NCBI RefSeq assembly: GCF_007748095.1
Contig: NZ_CP036287.1
Location: 744,001-808,000 of the forward strand
Length of the DNA stretch: 64,000 nt
Source of the DNA: Engelhardtia mirabilis
GTDB lineage: Bacteria > Planctomycetota > UBA1135 > GCA-002686595
Direction of reading: 5' to 3'
A program made the translations under genes and the position numbers. Shown here piece by piece: positions 29,278 to 37,399 of the stretch. The notes beneath the pieces were generated by a model. That model was not told where the DNA came from, ran no database searches, and was given only the letters and a program-made list of their open reading frames with translations. The number at the start of each line of letters is the position of its first letter. Positions within the stretch are counted from its first letter, which is position 1.

Positions 29278-30447
29278 ATGAGCGACAGGATCGACGACTC
29301 CCAATCCCCCGGCCGCGGCGCTGGAGACTCCACTGGCACGGGGGGAGCAGGCCGGCGACGGCTGCTCCAACTCGGCCTGGCCGGCGGCGCGGCGGCACTG
29401 TCGGGCTGCGGTGGCGGCGGGGGCACGGGACCGGCGGTCCACACGTCCCAGCGCGTGCGCTGGCGCCTGGCCTCGAGCTTTCCCAGCTCCCTGGACGCCA
29501 TGTTCGGCTCGGCCGAGCTGCTCGCGCGGCGTGTGGCGGCCATGTCGGGCGGCAACTTCGAGCTGCGCTGCTACGAGGCCGGCGAGATCGTCCCGGCGCT
29601 CAACGTGCTCGACGCGGTGCAGTCCGGCTCGGTGCAGGTAGGCCAGACCGCGAGCTACTACTACATCGGCAAGAACCCGGCCCTGGCCTTCGACACCTGC
29701 GTGCCCTTCGGGCTCACGCCCCGCCAGCAGCAGGCTTGGCTGCGCCAGGCCGGCGGGCTCGAGCTGACGCGAGAGCTCTACGCCGACTTCGGCGCGGTCA
29801 ACTTCCCGGCCGGCAGCACCGGCGTGCAGATGGGGGGCTGGTTCCGCGAGCCCGTGGGCGGCCCGGAGGACCTGCGCGGCCTGAAGATGCGGATCCCCGG
29901 CCTGGGGGGTGAGGTGATGAACGCCCTCGGCGTGCTGGTCCAGAACATCGGCGGCGCCGAGATCTACTCCGCCCTCGAGAACAAGACCATCGACGCCACC
30001 GAGTGGGTCGGCCCCTACGACGACGAGAAGTTGGGCTTCTATCAGGTGGCCAAGAACTACCTCTACCCGGGTTGGTGGGAGCCGGGCCCGGAGTTGTCCT
30101 TCGTCGTCAATGCCAAGGCCTGGGCGGCCCTGCCGGCGGAGTACCGCGAGATGTTCGAAGTCGCGACGAACGAGGCCGCGATCGCGATGACGGTCAAGTA
30201 CGACGCCGAGAACCCCGCGGCGCTCGAGCGGCTGATCGGCCATGGCGTCCAGGTCGAGCCCTTCGAGGATTCGCTGATGCAGGCGGCGCGCGCGGCCTCG
30301 GAGGACCTCTTGTCGAGCGCCGCGGCGTCGGATGCGGGCTACGCGCGGATCCTCGAGCACTGGCGCGCCTTCCGCACCTCGGCCTTCCGTTGGTTCGGCA
30401 CCGCCGAGTTCGCCTACGCGCGGACCGCCTTCGGCGGCGGCCGTTGA
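29278..30447 (+). CDS. dctP: TRAP transporter substrate-binding protein, TakP/DctP family
   Basis: Start ATG 29278 (MSDRIDDSQSPGRG). A Tat-type motif RRRLLQLGLAGG at 26-37 is followed by a lipobox with Cys44 (ALSGC), so it is probably exported folded and lipid-anchored. 389 aa, near the family length. The mature domain matches the TakP/TTHA0766 subgroup that binds 2-oxo acids or lactate: SASYYYIG-like QTASYYYIGKNPA, the carboxylate-binding Arg in KMRIPGLGGEV, ATEWVGPYDDEKLGF and YPGWWEPGPEL. It captures a carboxylate for the DctQ/DctM permease. Those partners are encoded 3 kb away on the opposite strand, and threonine synthase follows after 2 nt. Confidence 0.92.
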   Translation: MSDRIDDSQSPGRGAGDSTGTGGAGRRRLLQLGLAGGAAALSGCGGGGGTGPAVHTSQRVRWRLASSFPSSLDAMFGSAELLARRVAAMSGGNFELRCYEAGEIVPALNVLDAVQSGSVQVGQTASYYYIGKNPALAFDTCVPFGLTPRQQQAWLRQAGGLELTRELYADFGAVNFPAGSTGVQMGGWFREPVGGPEDLRGLKMRIPGLGGEVMNALGVLVQNIGGAEIYSALENKTIDATEWVGPYDDEKLGFYQVAKNYLYPGWWEPGPELSFVVNAKAWAALPAEYREMFEVATNEAAIAMTVKYDAENPAALERLIGHGVQVEPFEDSLMQAARAASEDLLSSAAASDAGYARILEHWRAFRTSAFRWFGTAEFAYARTAFGGGR

Positions 30448-30449
30448 GC

Positions 30450-31679
30450 ATGGCCAGCTACGCGACCTGGCTCGAGTCCTCGATCGACGGCACGCGCCTG
30501 GAACTCGATCGTCTGCAGTCCATGCACGCGGGGCGGCCGCTGCTCGTGCGCTACGACCTCGAGCGCGCGCGGCGCGAGGTCCGGCGTGAGGTCCTGGCGG
30601 GGCGCGAACGCGACCTGTGGCGTTACGGGGAGCTGCTGCCCGTGCAGCGGCGGGAGAACATCGTCTCCCTCGGCGAGCAGGCCACGCCGCTCTTGGCCTG
30701 TCCGCGCCTGGGGGCGCAGCTCGGCCTCGAGCACCTGACGATCAAGGACGAGTCGCACCTGCCCACGGGCTCCTTCAAGAGCCGCGGCATGGCCCTGGCG
30801 GTCAGTCGCGCGAAGGAACTCGGGGTCACCCGTCTGGCCCTGCCCACCGCGGGCAACGCCGGTGGTGCGGCCGCGGCCTACGCGGCGCGCGCCGGGCTCG
30901 AGTGCTACGTGTTCATGCCGAAGGACACGCCCCTGGTGAACCGCCTCGAGGCCGGGCTGCATGGCGCCAAGGCCTTCCTGGTGGACGGCTTGATCGACGA
31001 CTGCGGCAAGGTCGTGCGCGAGGGCGCCGAAGCCATGGGTTGGTTCGACCTGTCGACCCTCAAGGAGCCCTACCGCCTCGAGGGCAAGAAGACCATGGGG
31101 CTGGAGCTGTGCGAACAGCTCGACTGGACCCTGCCCGACGTGATCCTTTACCCGACCGGCGGCGGCACCGGCCTGGTCGGCATGTGGAAGGCCTTCGACG
31201 AGCTGGCCCGGCTCGGCTGGCTCGAGGGCGAGTGGGCCGACGGCCGCCGCCCGCGCCTGTTCGCCTGCCAGTCCGCCGGCTGCGCGCCTATCGTGCGCGC
31301 CTTCGACGCCGGCGAGCGCCACGCGCTGCGCTTCGAGAACGCCGCCACGGTCGCCAGTGGCCTGCGCGTCCCCGCTGCCGTGGGGGACTTCCTGATCCTC
31401 GACGCCGTGCGCGCGAGTGGCGGGCAGGCCCGCGCCGTGGCCGAGGAGCGCCTGTTGCCCTGGATGTTCCGCGCCAGCTCCGCCGAGGGCCTGGGCATCT
31501 GCCCCGAGACCGCCGCGTGCTTCGCGGTGCTCGAGGACCTCGTGAACGAGGGAGTCGTCAGCCCCGAATCGCGGGTCGTCGTGTGGAATACCGGGGCCGC
31601 CCAGAAATACGTCGAAGCCCTCGAGGCGCCCCTGCCCGAGCTGCCGGCGCTGGGCGACATCGATTGGGCTGCCCTCTGA
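30450..31679 (+). CDS. thrC: Threonine synthase (409 aa)
   Basis: PLP-dependent conversion of O-phosphohomoserine to threonine. Start ATG 30450, just 2 nt after the TRAP binding-protein stop, so the genes are probably cotranscribed. The Schiff-base lysine is Lys110 in TGSFKSRG. The phosphate-binding glycine-rich loops are visible as PTAGNAGGAAAAYAARAG and YPTGGGTGLVGMWKAF. The N-terminal 60 residues lack the cysteine-rich start seen in some threonine synthases. Related fold-type II enzymes (for example cysteate synthase or a diaminopropionate-forming enzyme) cannot be excluded from motifs alone, but the spacing matches threonine synthase. The long antisense or upstream frames here are shadows. 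Confidence 0.85.
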   Translation: MASYATWLESSIDGTRLELDRLQSMHAGRPLLVRYDLERARREVRREVLAGRERDLWRYGELLPVQRRENIVSLGEQATPLLACPRLGAQLGLEHLTIKDESHLPTGSFKSRGMALAVSRAKELGVTRLALPTAGNAGGAAAAYAARAGLECYVFMPKDTPLVNRLEAGLHGAKAFLVDGLIDDCGKVVREGAEAMGWFDLSTLKEPYRLEGKKTMGLELCEQLDWTLPDVILYPTGGGTGLVGMWKAFDELARLGWLEGEWADGRRPRLFACQSAGCAPIVRAFDAGERHALRFENAATVASGLRVPAAVGDFLILDAVRASGGQARAVAEERLLPWMFRASSAEGLGICPETAACFAVLEDLVNEGVVSPESRVVVWNTGAAQKYVEALEAPLPELPALGDIDWAAL

Positions 31680-31717
31680 CAGTCGGGCCCTCGGCGCCCT
31701 TCTGCACCTGCCGACCC

Positions 31718-32863
31718 ATGCTCGCCCTCACCCTGTTGACCGCCCTGGTCCCCCTCGCCCAAGCAACTCCCGCCGCCCGCGAGCTGCCGGAAATTCGGGG
31801 CCTGACGACCGTGCGCGGCGGCGTCGCGTTCCACCGCCCTCCCGCCGCACGACTTCCCGAGGGCTCCATCGGCGGTCGACCCCAGGAAGAGCTGGTCCTT
31901 TACTGGCCCTGCCACCAGCTCCTGGTCGAGGCCGACTTGGGCGTCCCCGAGCAGGCCCGCGCCGTCGATCGCTTGGTGGGCAAGGTGGCGCGCCTCGACC
32001 TGCGCGTGAGGGTGTTGGTGGTGGACCTGGGCGAGCGCTCCCTGGACGAGCTGGACTGGCTCGTCTGGCGCGAGGGCTGGTTGACCGAGCCCCTGGCCTT
32101 CACCACCGGTCTGGAGCCCGGCTTCGTGGCCGGCACCCCGGGCTGGCGGCTGTTCTCGGGGATCGAACCGGACTTGGGCAACGCGTTCGCGACGACCGTC
32201 GCGCCCGGCTGGGAGGAGCCCGCGCCCGCCCTGGAGGGCTTCTCCCTGGAGGATGCCGCGGCGATCCCGCGATTGGTGGAGGACCACCTCGAGGTGCTCG
32301 ACGACGGCTACGAGGGGCGCCTGGGACGCAAGCTGGCCCGGGCCCTGGCGAAATTGGAGGTCGCCGACTTCATGGACGAGGTGAAGGCGGAGACCGATCG
32401 ACTCCAGCGGGATGTCGACGGGGGAGACCTCGGCGCCGCGCTCCACGGTGCCGCGCGATCGCTGGCCACGACGGCCCTCAGGACCGGACTGGTCACGGTC
32501 CTCACGGAGAAGCTGCTCGAGATCGAGCTGCTGCTCCGCATGGGTCAGCCGGAGGATGGCTTCGAGGTGCTGGAGTGGACCAAGCGCTCCTTCGGCGATT
32601 TGGCCGAGGGCCTCGAGCCCTCGAAGGACATGGCCGAGGCCTACTCCGGCGCAGGCCGCAAGCACGGCAAGACCCTCGAACGCGTCCTGCGTCTCGGCGC
32701 CAGGACCGACCCGGCCGAGGTGCGCCAGGAGCTGGTCGAGCTCCTGTCCCAGGCGGACCTACCCCCGCCCGTCGCCGCCCGCGCGCAGCACTACGTGGAC
32801 CTGATCGACCGCTTTGCAGCGTCCCCCGGGCCGGCGACCGGTGGGGGCGAGGGAAGCGACTGA
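31718..32863 (+). CDS. Exported protein of unknown function (381 aa)
   Basis: Start ATG 31718 (MLALTLLTALVPLAQATPA) gives a signal peptide with cleavage near Ala-Thr-Pro. The mature protein begins with a beta-rich segment (EELVLYWPCHQLLVEADLG, VRVLVVDLGERSLDELDW) and continues as a mostly helical, charged region (EVKAETDRLQRDVDGGDLG, ELVELLSQADLPP). I recognise no domain or active-site motif. The codon usage resembles its neighbours. It follows thrC by 38 nt and converges on the MOSC gene. It could be periplasmic. Confidence 0.65.
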   Translation: MLALTLLTALVPLAQATPAARELPEIRGLTTVRGGVAFHRPPAARLPEGSIGGRPQEELVLYWPCHQLLVEADLGVPEQARAVDRLVGKVARLDLRVRVLVVDLGERSLDELDWLVWREGWLTEPLAFTTGLEPGFVAGTPGWRLFSGIEPDLGNAFATTVAPGWEEPAPALEGFSLEDAAAIPRLVEDHLEVLDDGYEGRLGRKLARALAKLEVADFMDEVKAETDRLQRDVDGGDLGAALHGAARSLATTALRTGLVTVLTEKLLEIELLLRMGQPEDGFEVLEWTKRSFGDLAEGLEPSKDMAEAYSGAGRKHGKTLERVLRLGARTDPAEVRQELVELLSQADLPPPVAARAQHYVDLIDRFAASPGPATGGGEGSD

Positions 32864-32903
32864 CGGCGGCGGATCCTCGCAGCTCGCATTGCGGCGCAGC
32901 CGA

Positions 32904-33404
32904 CTACGGCAACACCGCCGGCGCCCGCTCGATGCGGATCGCCGCGCCGTCGCGCAGCTCGCCGCCCTCGAGGATCGCGGCGCGCACGCCGCCGCGGCGA
33001 CGCAGGAGGGTCAGGCTGTCCAGCTCCAGGAGGCGGTCGAGATGGGCGCAGGGCGGGCAGGTGCCCGTGACGCGCACGAGCACCGTGCCGATGCGCAGGT
33101 GGGCGCCGACCAGGGCGCGCAGGTAGAGGCCGCTGACCACCAGGTTGCGCCGCAGGTCGCCGGGCGCGAGGTCGCGACCGCTCGCCGCGCGTAGGTGCTC
33201 GACGGCCTCGGCCGTGACGAGGGTCAAGTCGCGTCCGTTCGGGTTCGGCACCGGGGTGAAGGTGCCGGCCCCGTTCGCATAGCGATCGCCCTCGAGTCCG
33301 CGGCCGGGGATGGCTCGCGCGATCTCGACTTGCCGAGGCTGTGCGGTCGCGCGGGCCGCGATCCAGATCGACTCGAGGCGCGCGCCCATGGCCTTCTCAC
33401 TCAC
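32904..33404 (-). CDS. MOSC-domain protein
   Basis: 166 aa. MOSC features are visible: PGRGLEGDRYANGAG, GRDLTLVTAEAVEHL, LAPGDLRRNLVVSG and the conserved Cys in GTCPPCAHLDRLL. MOSC proteins handle sulfur transfer to, or use of, the molybdenum cofactor; single-domain members such as YiiM detoxify N-hydroxylated compounds. The start is taken as GTG 33404, which overlaps the TRAP permease stop by 8 nt; ATG 33389 is an alternative. The coupling to a TRAP permease operon is unusual and may be fortuitous. Confidence 0.85.
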   Translation of the reverse strand: MSEKAMGARLESIWIAARATAQPRQVEIARAIPGRGLEGDRYANGAGTFTPVPNPNGRDLTLVTAEAVEHLRAASGRDLAPGDLRRNLVVSGLYLRALVGAHLRIGTVLVRVTGTCPPCAHLDRLLELDSLTLLRRRGGVRAAILEGGELRDGAAIRIERAPAVLP

Positions 33405-34737
33405 CCCCCGAGATCAGCGCGGTGACCAGCTCGGGGAAGGCGATCACCAGACCCAAGGCCACCAACTGGATGGCGATGAACGGCACCGCACCGCGGTAGA
33501 TGGCCGAGGTGGGGATCTCCTTGGGCGCCACGCCACGCAGGTAGAACAGGGAGAAGCCGAAGGGCGGGGTCAGGAACGAGGTCTGCAGGTTCATGGCGAT
33601 CATCACGCCGAACCACACCATCTGATCGTCCTCGATCCCCAGGGCCCGCGCGGCGGGCGCGATCAGGGGCAGGATGATGAAGGCGATCTCGAAGAAGTCG
33701 ATGAAGAAGCCGAGTAGGAAGATCGCCACGTTGGCGACGATCAACAGTCCCACCACGCCACCCGGCAGGCCGGTCAACAGGTCCTCGATCCACACGTCGC
33801 CGTAGACGCCGCGGAAGACCAGCGAGAAGGCCGTCGAGCCGATCAACAGGAACACGACCATGGTCGTGAGCCGCATGGTCTCGCGCGCCGTTCCGCGCAG
33901 GGCGGCGAGGGTGAAGCGGCCGCTGACCGCCGCCAGGAGGCACGCGCCGAGGGCGCCGAGGGCCCCGGCCTCGGTGGGGGTGGCGATGCCTGCGAAGATG
34001 CTGCCGAGCACCACCAGAATCAGGGTCAAAGGCGGCAACAGCACGCGGACCACGTCCAGGCCCAGGGAGCCGGCGGCCTCGGCGCGCTCGGCGGCGGGGA
34101 TCGCGGGGGCCAGCTCCGGCCTAAGGAAGGCCACCGCGACCACGTACAGGGCGAAGAAGCCCGCCAGCATCAGCCCCGGCACCAGGGCCCCGACGAACAG
34201 GTCTCCGACCGACAGGCCGAGCTGGTCGCCGAGCACCACCAGCACCACGCTCGGCGGCACGATCTGACCCAGGGTGCCGGAAGCGCAGATCACGCCGGTG
34301 GAGAAGCTCGGCGCGTAGCCGTAGCGGGTCATGATCGGCAGGGAGATCATGCCCATGGCGACCACCGATGCGCCCACCACGCCGGTCGCCGCCGCCAGCA
34401 GCACGCCGACGAAGACCACCGCCAGGGCCAGGCCTCCACGCATGGGGCCGAACAGGAGGCCGACGGTGCGTAGCAGGTCCTCCGCCAGCTTGGACCGCTC
34501 CAACATCGTCCCCATCAAGATGAAGAAGGGCACGGCCAGCAGCACCTGGTTGCCCATCACCCCGAACACCCGTTCGGGGAAGGCGAGCATGAAGGTCCAC
34601 TCGAAGTAGCCGGTGGCGACGCCGATGGCGGCGAACAGGAGCGACGTGCCGCCCAGGGAGAAGGCCACCGGGTAGCCGCTGAAGATCAGCAGGAACACGA
34701 CCCCGAACATCAGCGGGCCCAGCCAGTCACCGCCCAT
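33397..34737 (-). CDS. dctM: TRAP transporter large permease, DctM family (446 aa)
   Basis: Start ATG 34737 (MGGDWLGPLMFGVVFLL); 446 aa, the usual size. About twelve hydrophobic helices are visible. Family signatures include PFFILMGTMLERS, GVVGASVVAMGMISLP, GTLGQIVPPSVVLVVLGDQ, GIATPTEAGALGALGA and MNLQTSFLTPPFGFSLFYLRG. It forms the sodium-coupled transmembrane channel for a carboxylate delivered by a DctP protein. The start overlaps the stop of the small permease gene by 1 nt (TGATG), so the two are coupled. Confidence 0.93.
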   Translation of the reverse strand: MGGDWLGPLMFGVVFLLIFSGYPVAFSLGGTSLLFAAIGVATGYFEWTFMLAFPERVFGVMGNQVLLAVPFFILMGTMLERSKLAEDLLRTVGLLFGPMRGGLALAVVFVGVLLAAATGVVGASVVAMGMISLPIMTRYGYAPSFSTGVICASGTLGQIVPPSVVLVVLGDQLGLSVGDLFVGALVPGLMLAGFFALYVVAVAFLRPELAPAIPAAERAEAAGSLGLDVVRVLLPPLTLILVVLGSIFAGIATPTEAGALGALGACLLAAVSGRFTLAALRGTARETMRLTTMVVFLLIGSTAFSLVFRGVYGDVWIEDLLTGLPGGVVGLLIVANVAIFLLGFFIDFFEIAFIILPLIAPAARALGIEDDQMVWFGVMIAMNLQTSFLTPPFGFSLFYLRGVAPKEIPTSAIYRGAVPFIAIQLVALGLVIAFPELVTALISGGE

Positions 34738-35327
34738 CAGCGTCCGCCCTCCACGCCGCCCGGTTCGGTGGCCGTGGGGTCGAGCTCTTCGAGGCCGACC
34801 TCCTGCGGGCTGCGGCCGGCCAGGACCGCGACGCGCTTGACCGCCTCCGAGAGGCCCTGCAGCAGCAGCAGGGCGAAGGCCAACAGCACCACGGCCTTGA
34901 TCGGCCAACGCGGCAGCCCGCCCGGGTCGGGGGAGACCTCGCCCACGGCGATCGACTCGCGCACCGCCGGCCACGAGGCCCACAGGGCGAAGACGCAGAA
35001 GGGCACCAGGAACAGCAGCGTGCCGACCAGGTCGATCCAGGCCTTGCCGCGGACTCCCAAGCGGCCGTAGAGCACGTCGACCCGCACGTGGGCACCCGAG
35101 CGCAGGGCCCAGGGGGCGCCGAGCAGGAAGACCAGGCTGAACAGGTACCACTGCAGCTCGATCCAGGCGTTGGAGCTGAGCTGCAGGTCGACGAAGCGTC
35201 CGGTGTAGCGGGCCAGGGCGTTGAAGGCGCCGACGGCCACCATCAGGGCGGTCAGCCAGGCCACGAAGCCGCCGACACGCCGATTGAGGGCGTCGACGAG
35301 GCCGGCGGCTGAGAGGAGTCCGTCCAT
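34737..35327 (-). CDS. dctQ: TRAP transporter small permease, DctQ family (196 aa)
   Basis: Four predicted transmembrane helices, with the family segment IELQWYLFSLVFLLGAPWAL followed by RSGAHVRVDVLYGRL. This is the form usually paired with TakP-like binding proteins. It carries no catalytic residue and acts with DctM as the membrane part of a TRAP transporter. It is the first gene of the dctQM-MOSC operon and divergent from the selenoprotein-like gene, with 103 nt between, so promoters of both must lie there. Confidence 0.92.
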   Translation of the reverse strand: MDGLLSAAGLVDALNRRVGGFVAWLTALMVAVGAFNALARYTGRFVDLQLSSNAWIELQWYLFSLVFLLGAPWALRSGAHVRVDVLYGRLGVRGKAWIDLVGTLLFLVPFCVFALWASWPAVRESIAVGEVSPDPGGLPRWPIKAVVLLAFALLLLQGLSEAVKRVAVLAGRSPQEVGLEELDPTATEPGGVEGGR

Positions 35328-35430
35328 CGGGGCGCGGAGACTAACGCAGGCCCGCCGCCAGGCGGGACCGGCTATCTTTGGAGGCCGTCACCGCCCACTC
35401 CAACCCGCGCGCCAGGGGGCGCACGCAGAC

Positions 35431-36543
35431 ATGATCAAACTCGCCGTTTCCGGCCTCGGACTGGCCTCGCTGCTCGGCATCGCCATGCCCGCGGCGCCGG
35501 CTGTCGTCCTCGCGCCGGCCACCGTCTTCATGGATTCGACGCTCCAGGAGGCCGGGGCCTGGCAAACCCTCGTACAGGCCTACGACGCGGCCGTCGAGCA
35601 GTGGCAGGCCAAGTACGACGAGGCCGGGGACCTGAAGGTCCGGCGGGCCCTGCGCCAAGAGCACCCGGCCATTGCCTATTGGGGGCGGGTCGGTGCCCTG
35701 GCCGACGCGGGCGAAGGGCGAGCCCTGGTCTGGCAGCTCGAGAACGCCGGACTTGCCGGACACACCGGCGCCGAGGGCCGCCGCGTGAAGGCCGAGGTCT
35801 ACGGGCGCCTGTTCCCCGAGCACGTGGCCGCCGAGTGGTTCGAAGCTGTGGTCGCGCACTTGGCCAGCGACCGCCGCGCGGTCGGCGACGAGCTGTTCGA
35901 GCGGTACCTGCGCTCGACCATCGACTCCGACGCACTGCCCGAGGCGAAGGCGCGCGCGCTCGTCACGCTCGGCTCCTGGTTGCTCGAGTCGGACGACGCG
36001 GCAACGGCCGAGGGCGGCTGGCCGCTGCTGGAGCGCGCCGCGAGCGAGTTCGGCGCGACCGAGGCCGGCGCCGAGGCCGGCGACCTGATCTACGTCCGGC
36101 GCAACCTGATCGTCGGCGCGATCGCGCCCGACTTCGAAGGCACGACGATCGACGGCACGACCTTCCACCTCGCCGACCATCGCGGCAAGGTCGTCGTGCT
36201 CGATTTCTTCGGCTTCTGGTGAGGCCCTTGCCGCGGTGAGATGCCTCACCTGGCGGAGCTCGTGCAGCTCCACAAGGACCGTGACTTCGCGCTGATCGGG
36301 ATCAATGCCTTCGACGACGAGGAGGCTTTCCACAAGGGCGTCGAGGAGTTCGGCGTGAACTGGACCGTGGCCTACCAGGCTGACTCCAAGGCGCCGATCT
36401 GCGACCTGTTCCGGGTCCAGGCCTACCCGACGATCTTCGTGCTCGACCCGGAGGGCCGCATTGCCGCCACGGGCCTGCGCGGGGAGTCCCTGGCAGCGAA
36501 GGTCGCGGAGATGCTCGACGCCCACGAGCAGCCGGCCGACTGA
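35431..36543 (+). CDS. Predicted selenoprotein: TlpA/thioredoxin-like with in-frame TGA at the first active-site position
   Basis: Start ATG 35431 (MIKLAVSGLGLASLL) gives a signal peptide, then about 190 helical residues with no firm domain, then a TlpA/AhpC-TSA-like thioredoxin domain from about 225 (IAPDFEGTTIDGTTFHL, KVVVLDFFGFW). Codon 264 (36220-36222) is TGA, and the same frame continues GPCRGEMPHLAELV and runs to 36543 (370 aa in all). The motif is therefore W-TGA-G-P-C where the family has WCGPC; the second cysteine is Cys267, and the cis-proline is in VQAYPTIFVLDPEGR. A hairpin in the SECIS position follows. Expected role: selenocysteine-based thiol-disulfide exchange in the periplasm. 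Selenocysteine machinery is not encoded in this window. A nonsense mutation is the alternative, but the exact position makes it unlikely. Confidence 0.88.
36231..36256 (+). promoter_or_regulatory. SECIS-like hairpin after the in-frame TGA
   Basis: Upper stem GGTGAG (36235-36240) pairs perfectly with CTCACC (36245-36250) around the loop ATGC (36241-36244). The lower stem CCGC (36231-36234) pairs with GCGG (36253-36256), with T51-G52 bulged. The loop starts 18 nt after the TGA, within the 16-37 nt window that bacterial SECIS elements use. The loop does not carry a textbook G at its first two positions unless the top G-C pair opens. Confidence 0.65.
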
Positions 36544-36579
36544 GCGCGACCCGTCACGGATTGCCGCCGACCCGACGCG

Positions 36580-36615
36580 AACGAGTCTTCCCTCGGATGG
36601 GGGAGGGCTCGTTTT
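36580..36615 (+). terminator. Rho-independent-type terminator after the selenoprotein gene
   Basis: AACGAG pairs with CTCGTT, and CCCTC pairs with GAGGG inside it, with a TCTT bulge on the left arm. A run of four T residues follows at the 3' base. It starts 37 nt past the stop at 36543. Confidence 0.6.
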
Positions 36616-36694
36616 CGCATTTGCGAAGCGCTAGCTTGCTCGGCCCCCCCCAACGGCGGCCACGAGCGGTGGCCGAGGAGCCATCACCGAAACC

Positions 36695-37057
36695 ATGACC
36701 CTGCCCACCGACGACGGTCTGCTGTTGCTCCACAACCCCGCCTGTTCCAAGAGCCGCGCACTCGAGCAGGCGTTGCGAGAGCGTGGTGTCGCGTTCACGA
36801 CTCGGCTCTACCTGGACCAGCCGCTGGATGAGGTCGAGTTGGCCGATCTGATCCGTCGGCTCGGCGTGCAGGCGCGCGACATCGTGCGATCGGGCGAGCC
36901 GCAGTACGCGGATGCCGGCCTGCACCCACGTTCCGAGACCGCGGCGATCCTCGACGCGGTGGCCTGCTATCCGCAGTTGCTCCAGCGGCCCGTGCTGCTG
37001 CGGGGCGAGCGGGCGGCGATCGGACGTCCCCTCGAAGCGGCCCTCGAGCTGCTCTGA
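36695..37057 (+). CDS. arsC: ArsC/YfgD-family glutaredoxin-type reductase (120 aa)
   Basis: Small thioredoxin-fold protein with the family active site HNPACSKSRALEQAL; the nucleophilic cysteine is Cys17. The C-terminal RPVLLRGERAAIGRPLEAAL is the substrate-binding segment shared by arsenate reductases and YfgD-like relatives. Length is typical. No arsR, arsB or acr3 gene is adjacent, so arsenate reduction is uncertain and another thiol-based reduction is possible. It follows the selenoprotein gene after a terminator, so it is probably separately transcribed. A hairpin (GGCCAC/GTGGCC) lies just upstream of its GAGGAG sequence. Confidence 0.88.
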   Translation: MTLPTDDGLLLLHNPACSKSRALEQALRERGVAFTTRLYLDQPLDEVELADLIRRLGVQARDIVRSGEPQYADAGLHPRSETAAILDAVACYPQLLQRPVLLRGERAAIGRPLEAALELL

Positions 37058-37399
37058 GGTCGCCCCGCGCCCGCGCGACCGCCCGGGCCGCAGTTGACTG
37101 GATATTCACGCCGCACCTCCACGGCGCCGGCGGCCCCCTCCGGGATCCCCGCCTGCCCGTCCAGGTCGCTGCCAGCCTTGGACTTAGGCGCGAGCGAGCG
37201 ACGGGCGGTCGAAGCGCTCCGGCGATCCGCCTCGGCCGAGCCTGGCGGGGCGCCGATCGGGCTCGCCGTGGCCGTGCTCTAATGCCGCGTCCGCGAAGGC
37301 CAGGACGAACTCGCATTCGAGCGTCCGGCCCCTCGATCGAGCCCTCCGCGCCACGGCCGGCGCGGAGAGTCGATCCGCTACCCAACCCCCTCAGAAGCC
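37058..37399. other. Intergenic region between arsC and the first lamin-tail gene
   Basis: 342 bases without a credible gene. Directly after the arsC stop is a GGTCGC/GCGACC stem (37058-37063 and 37075-37080, 11-nt loop), a weak terminator candidate. The right part leads into the secreted-protein gene and should contain its promoter; no clear consensus boxes were found. Confidence 0.5.

Noticed and set aside
27915..29555. A single 546-residue minus-strand protein
   Set aside because: It merges frames of two genes; the prepilin leaders and the GTGA overlap at 28517-28520 show separate pilin genes.
36220..36222. Simple nonsense mutation or sequencing error splitting a thioredoxin gene
   Set aside because: It would have to fall by chance on the one codon where selenocysteine is expected; the downstream frame is fully conserved and a hairpin follows. 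It remains the formal alternative.
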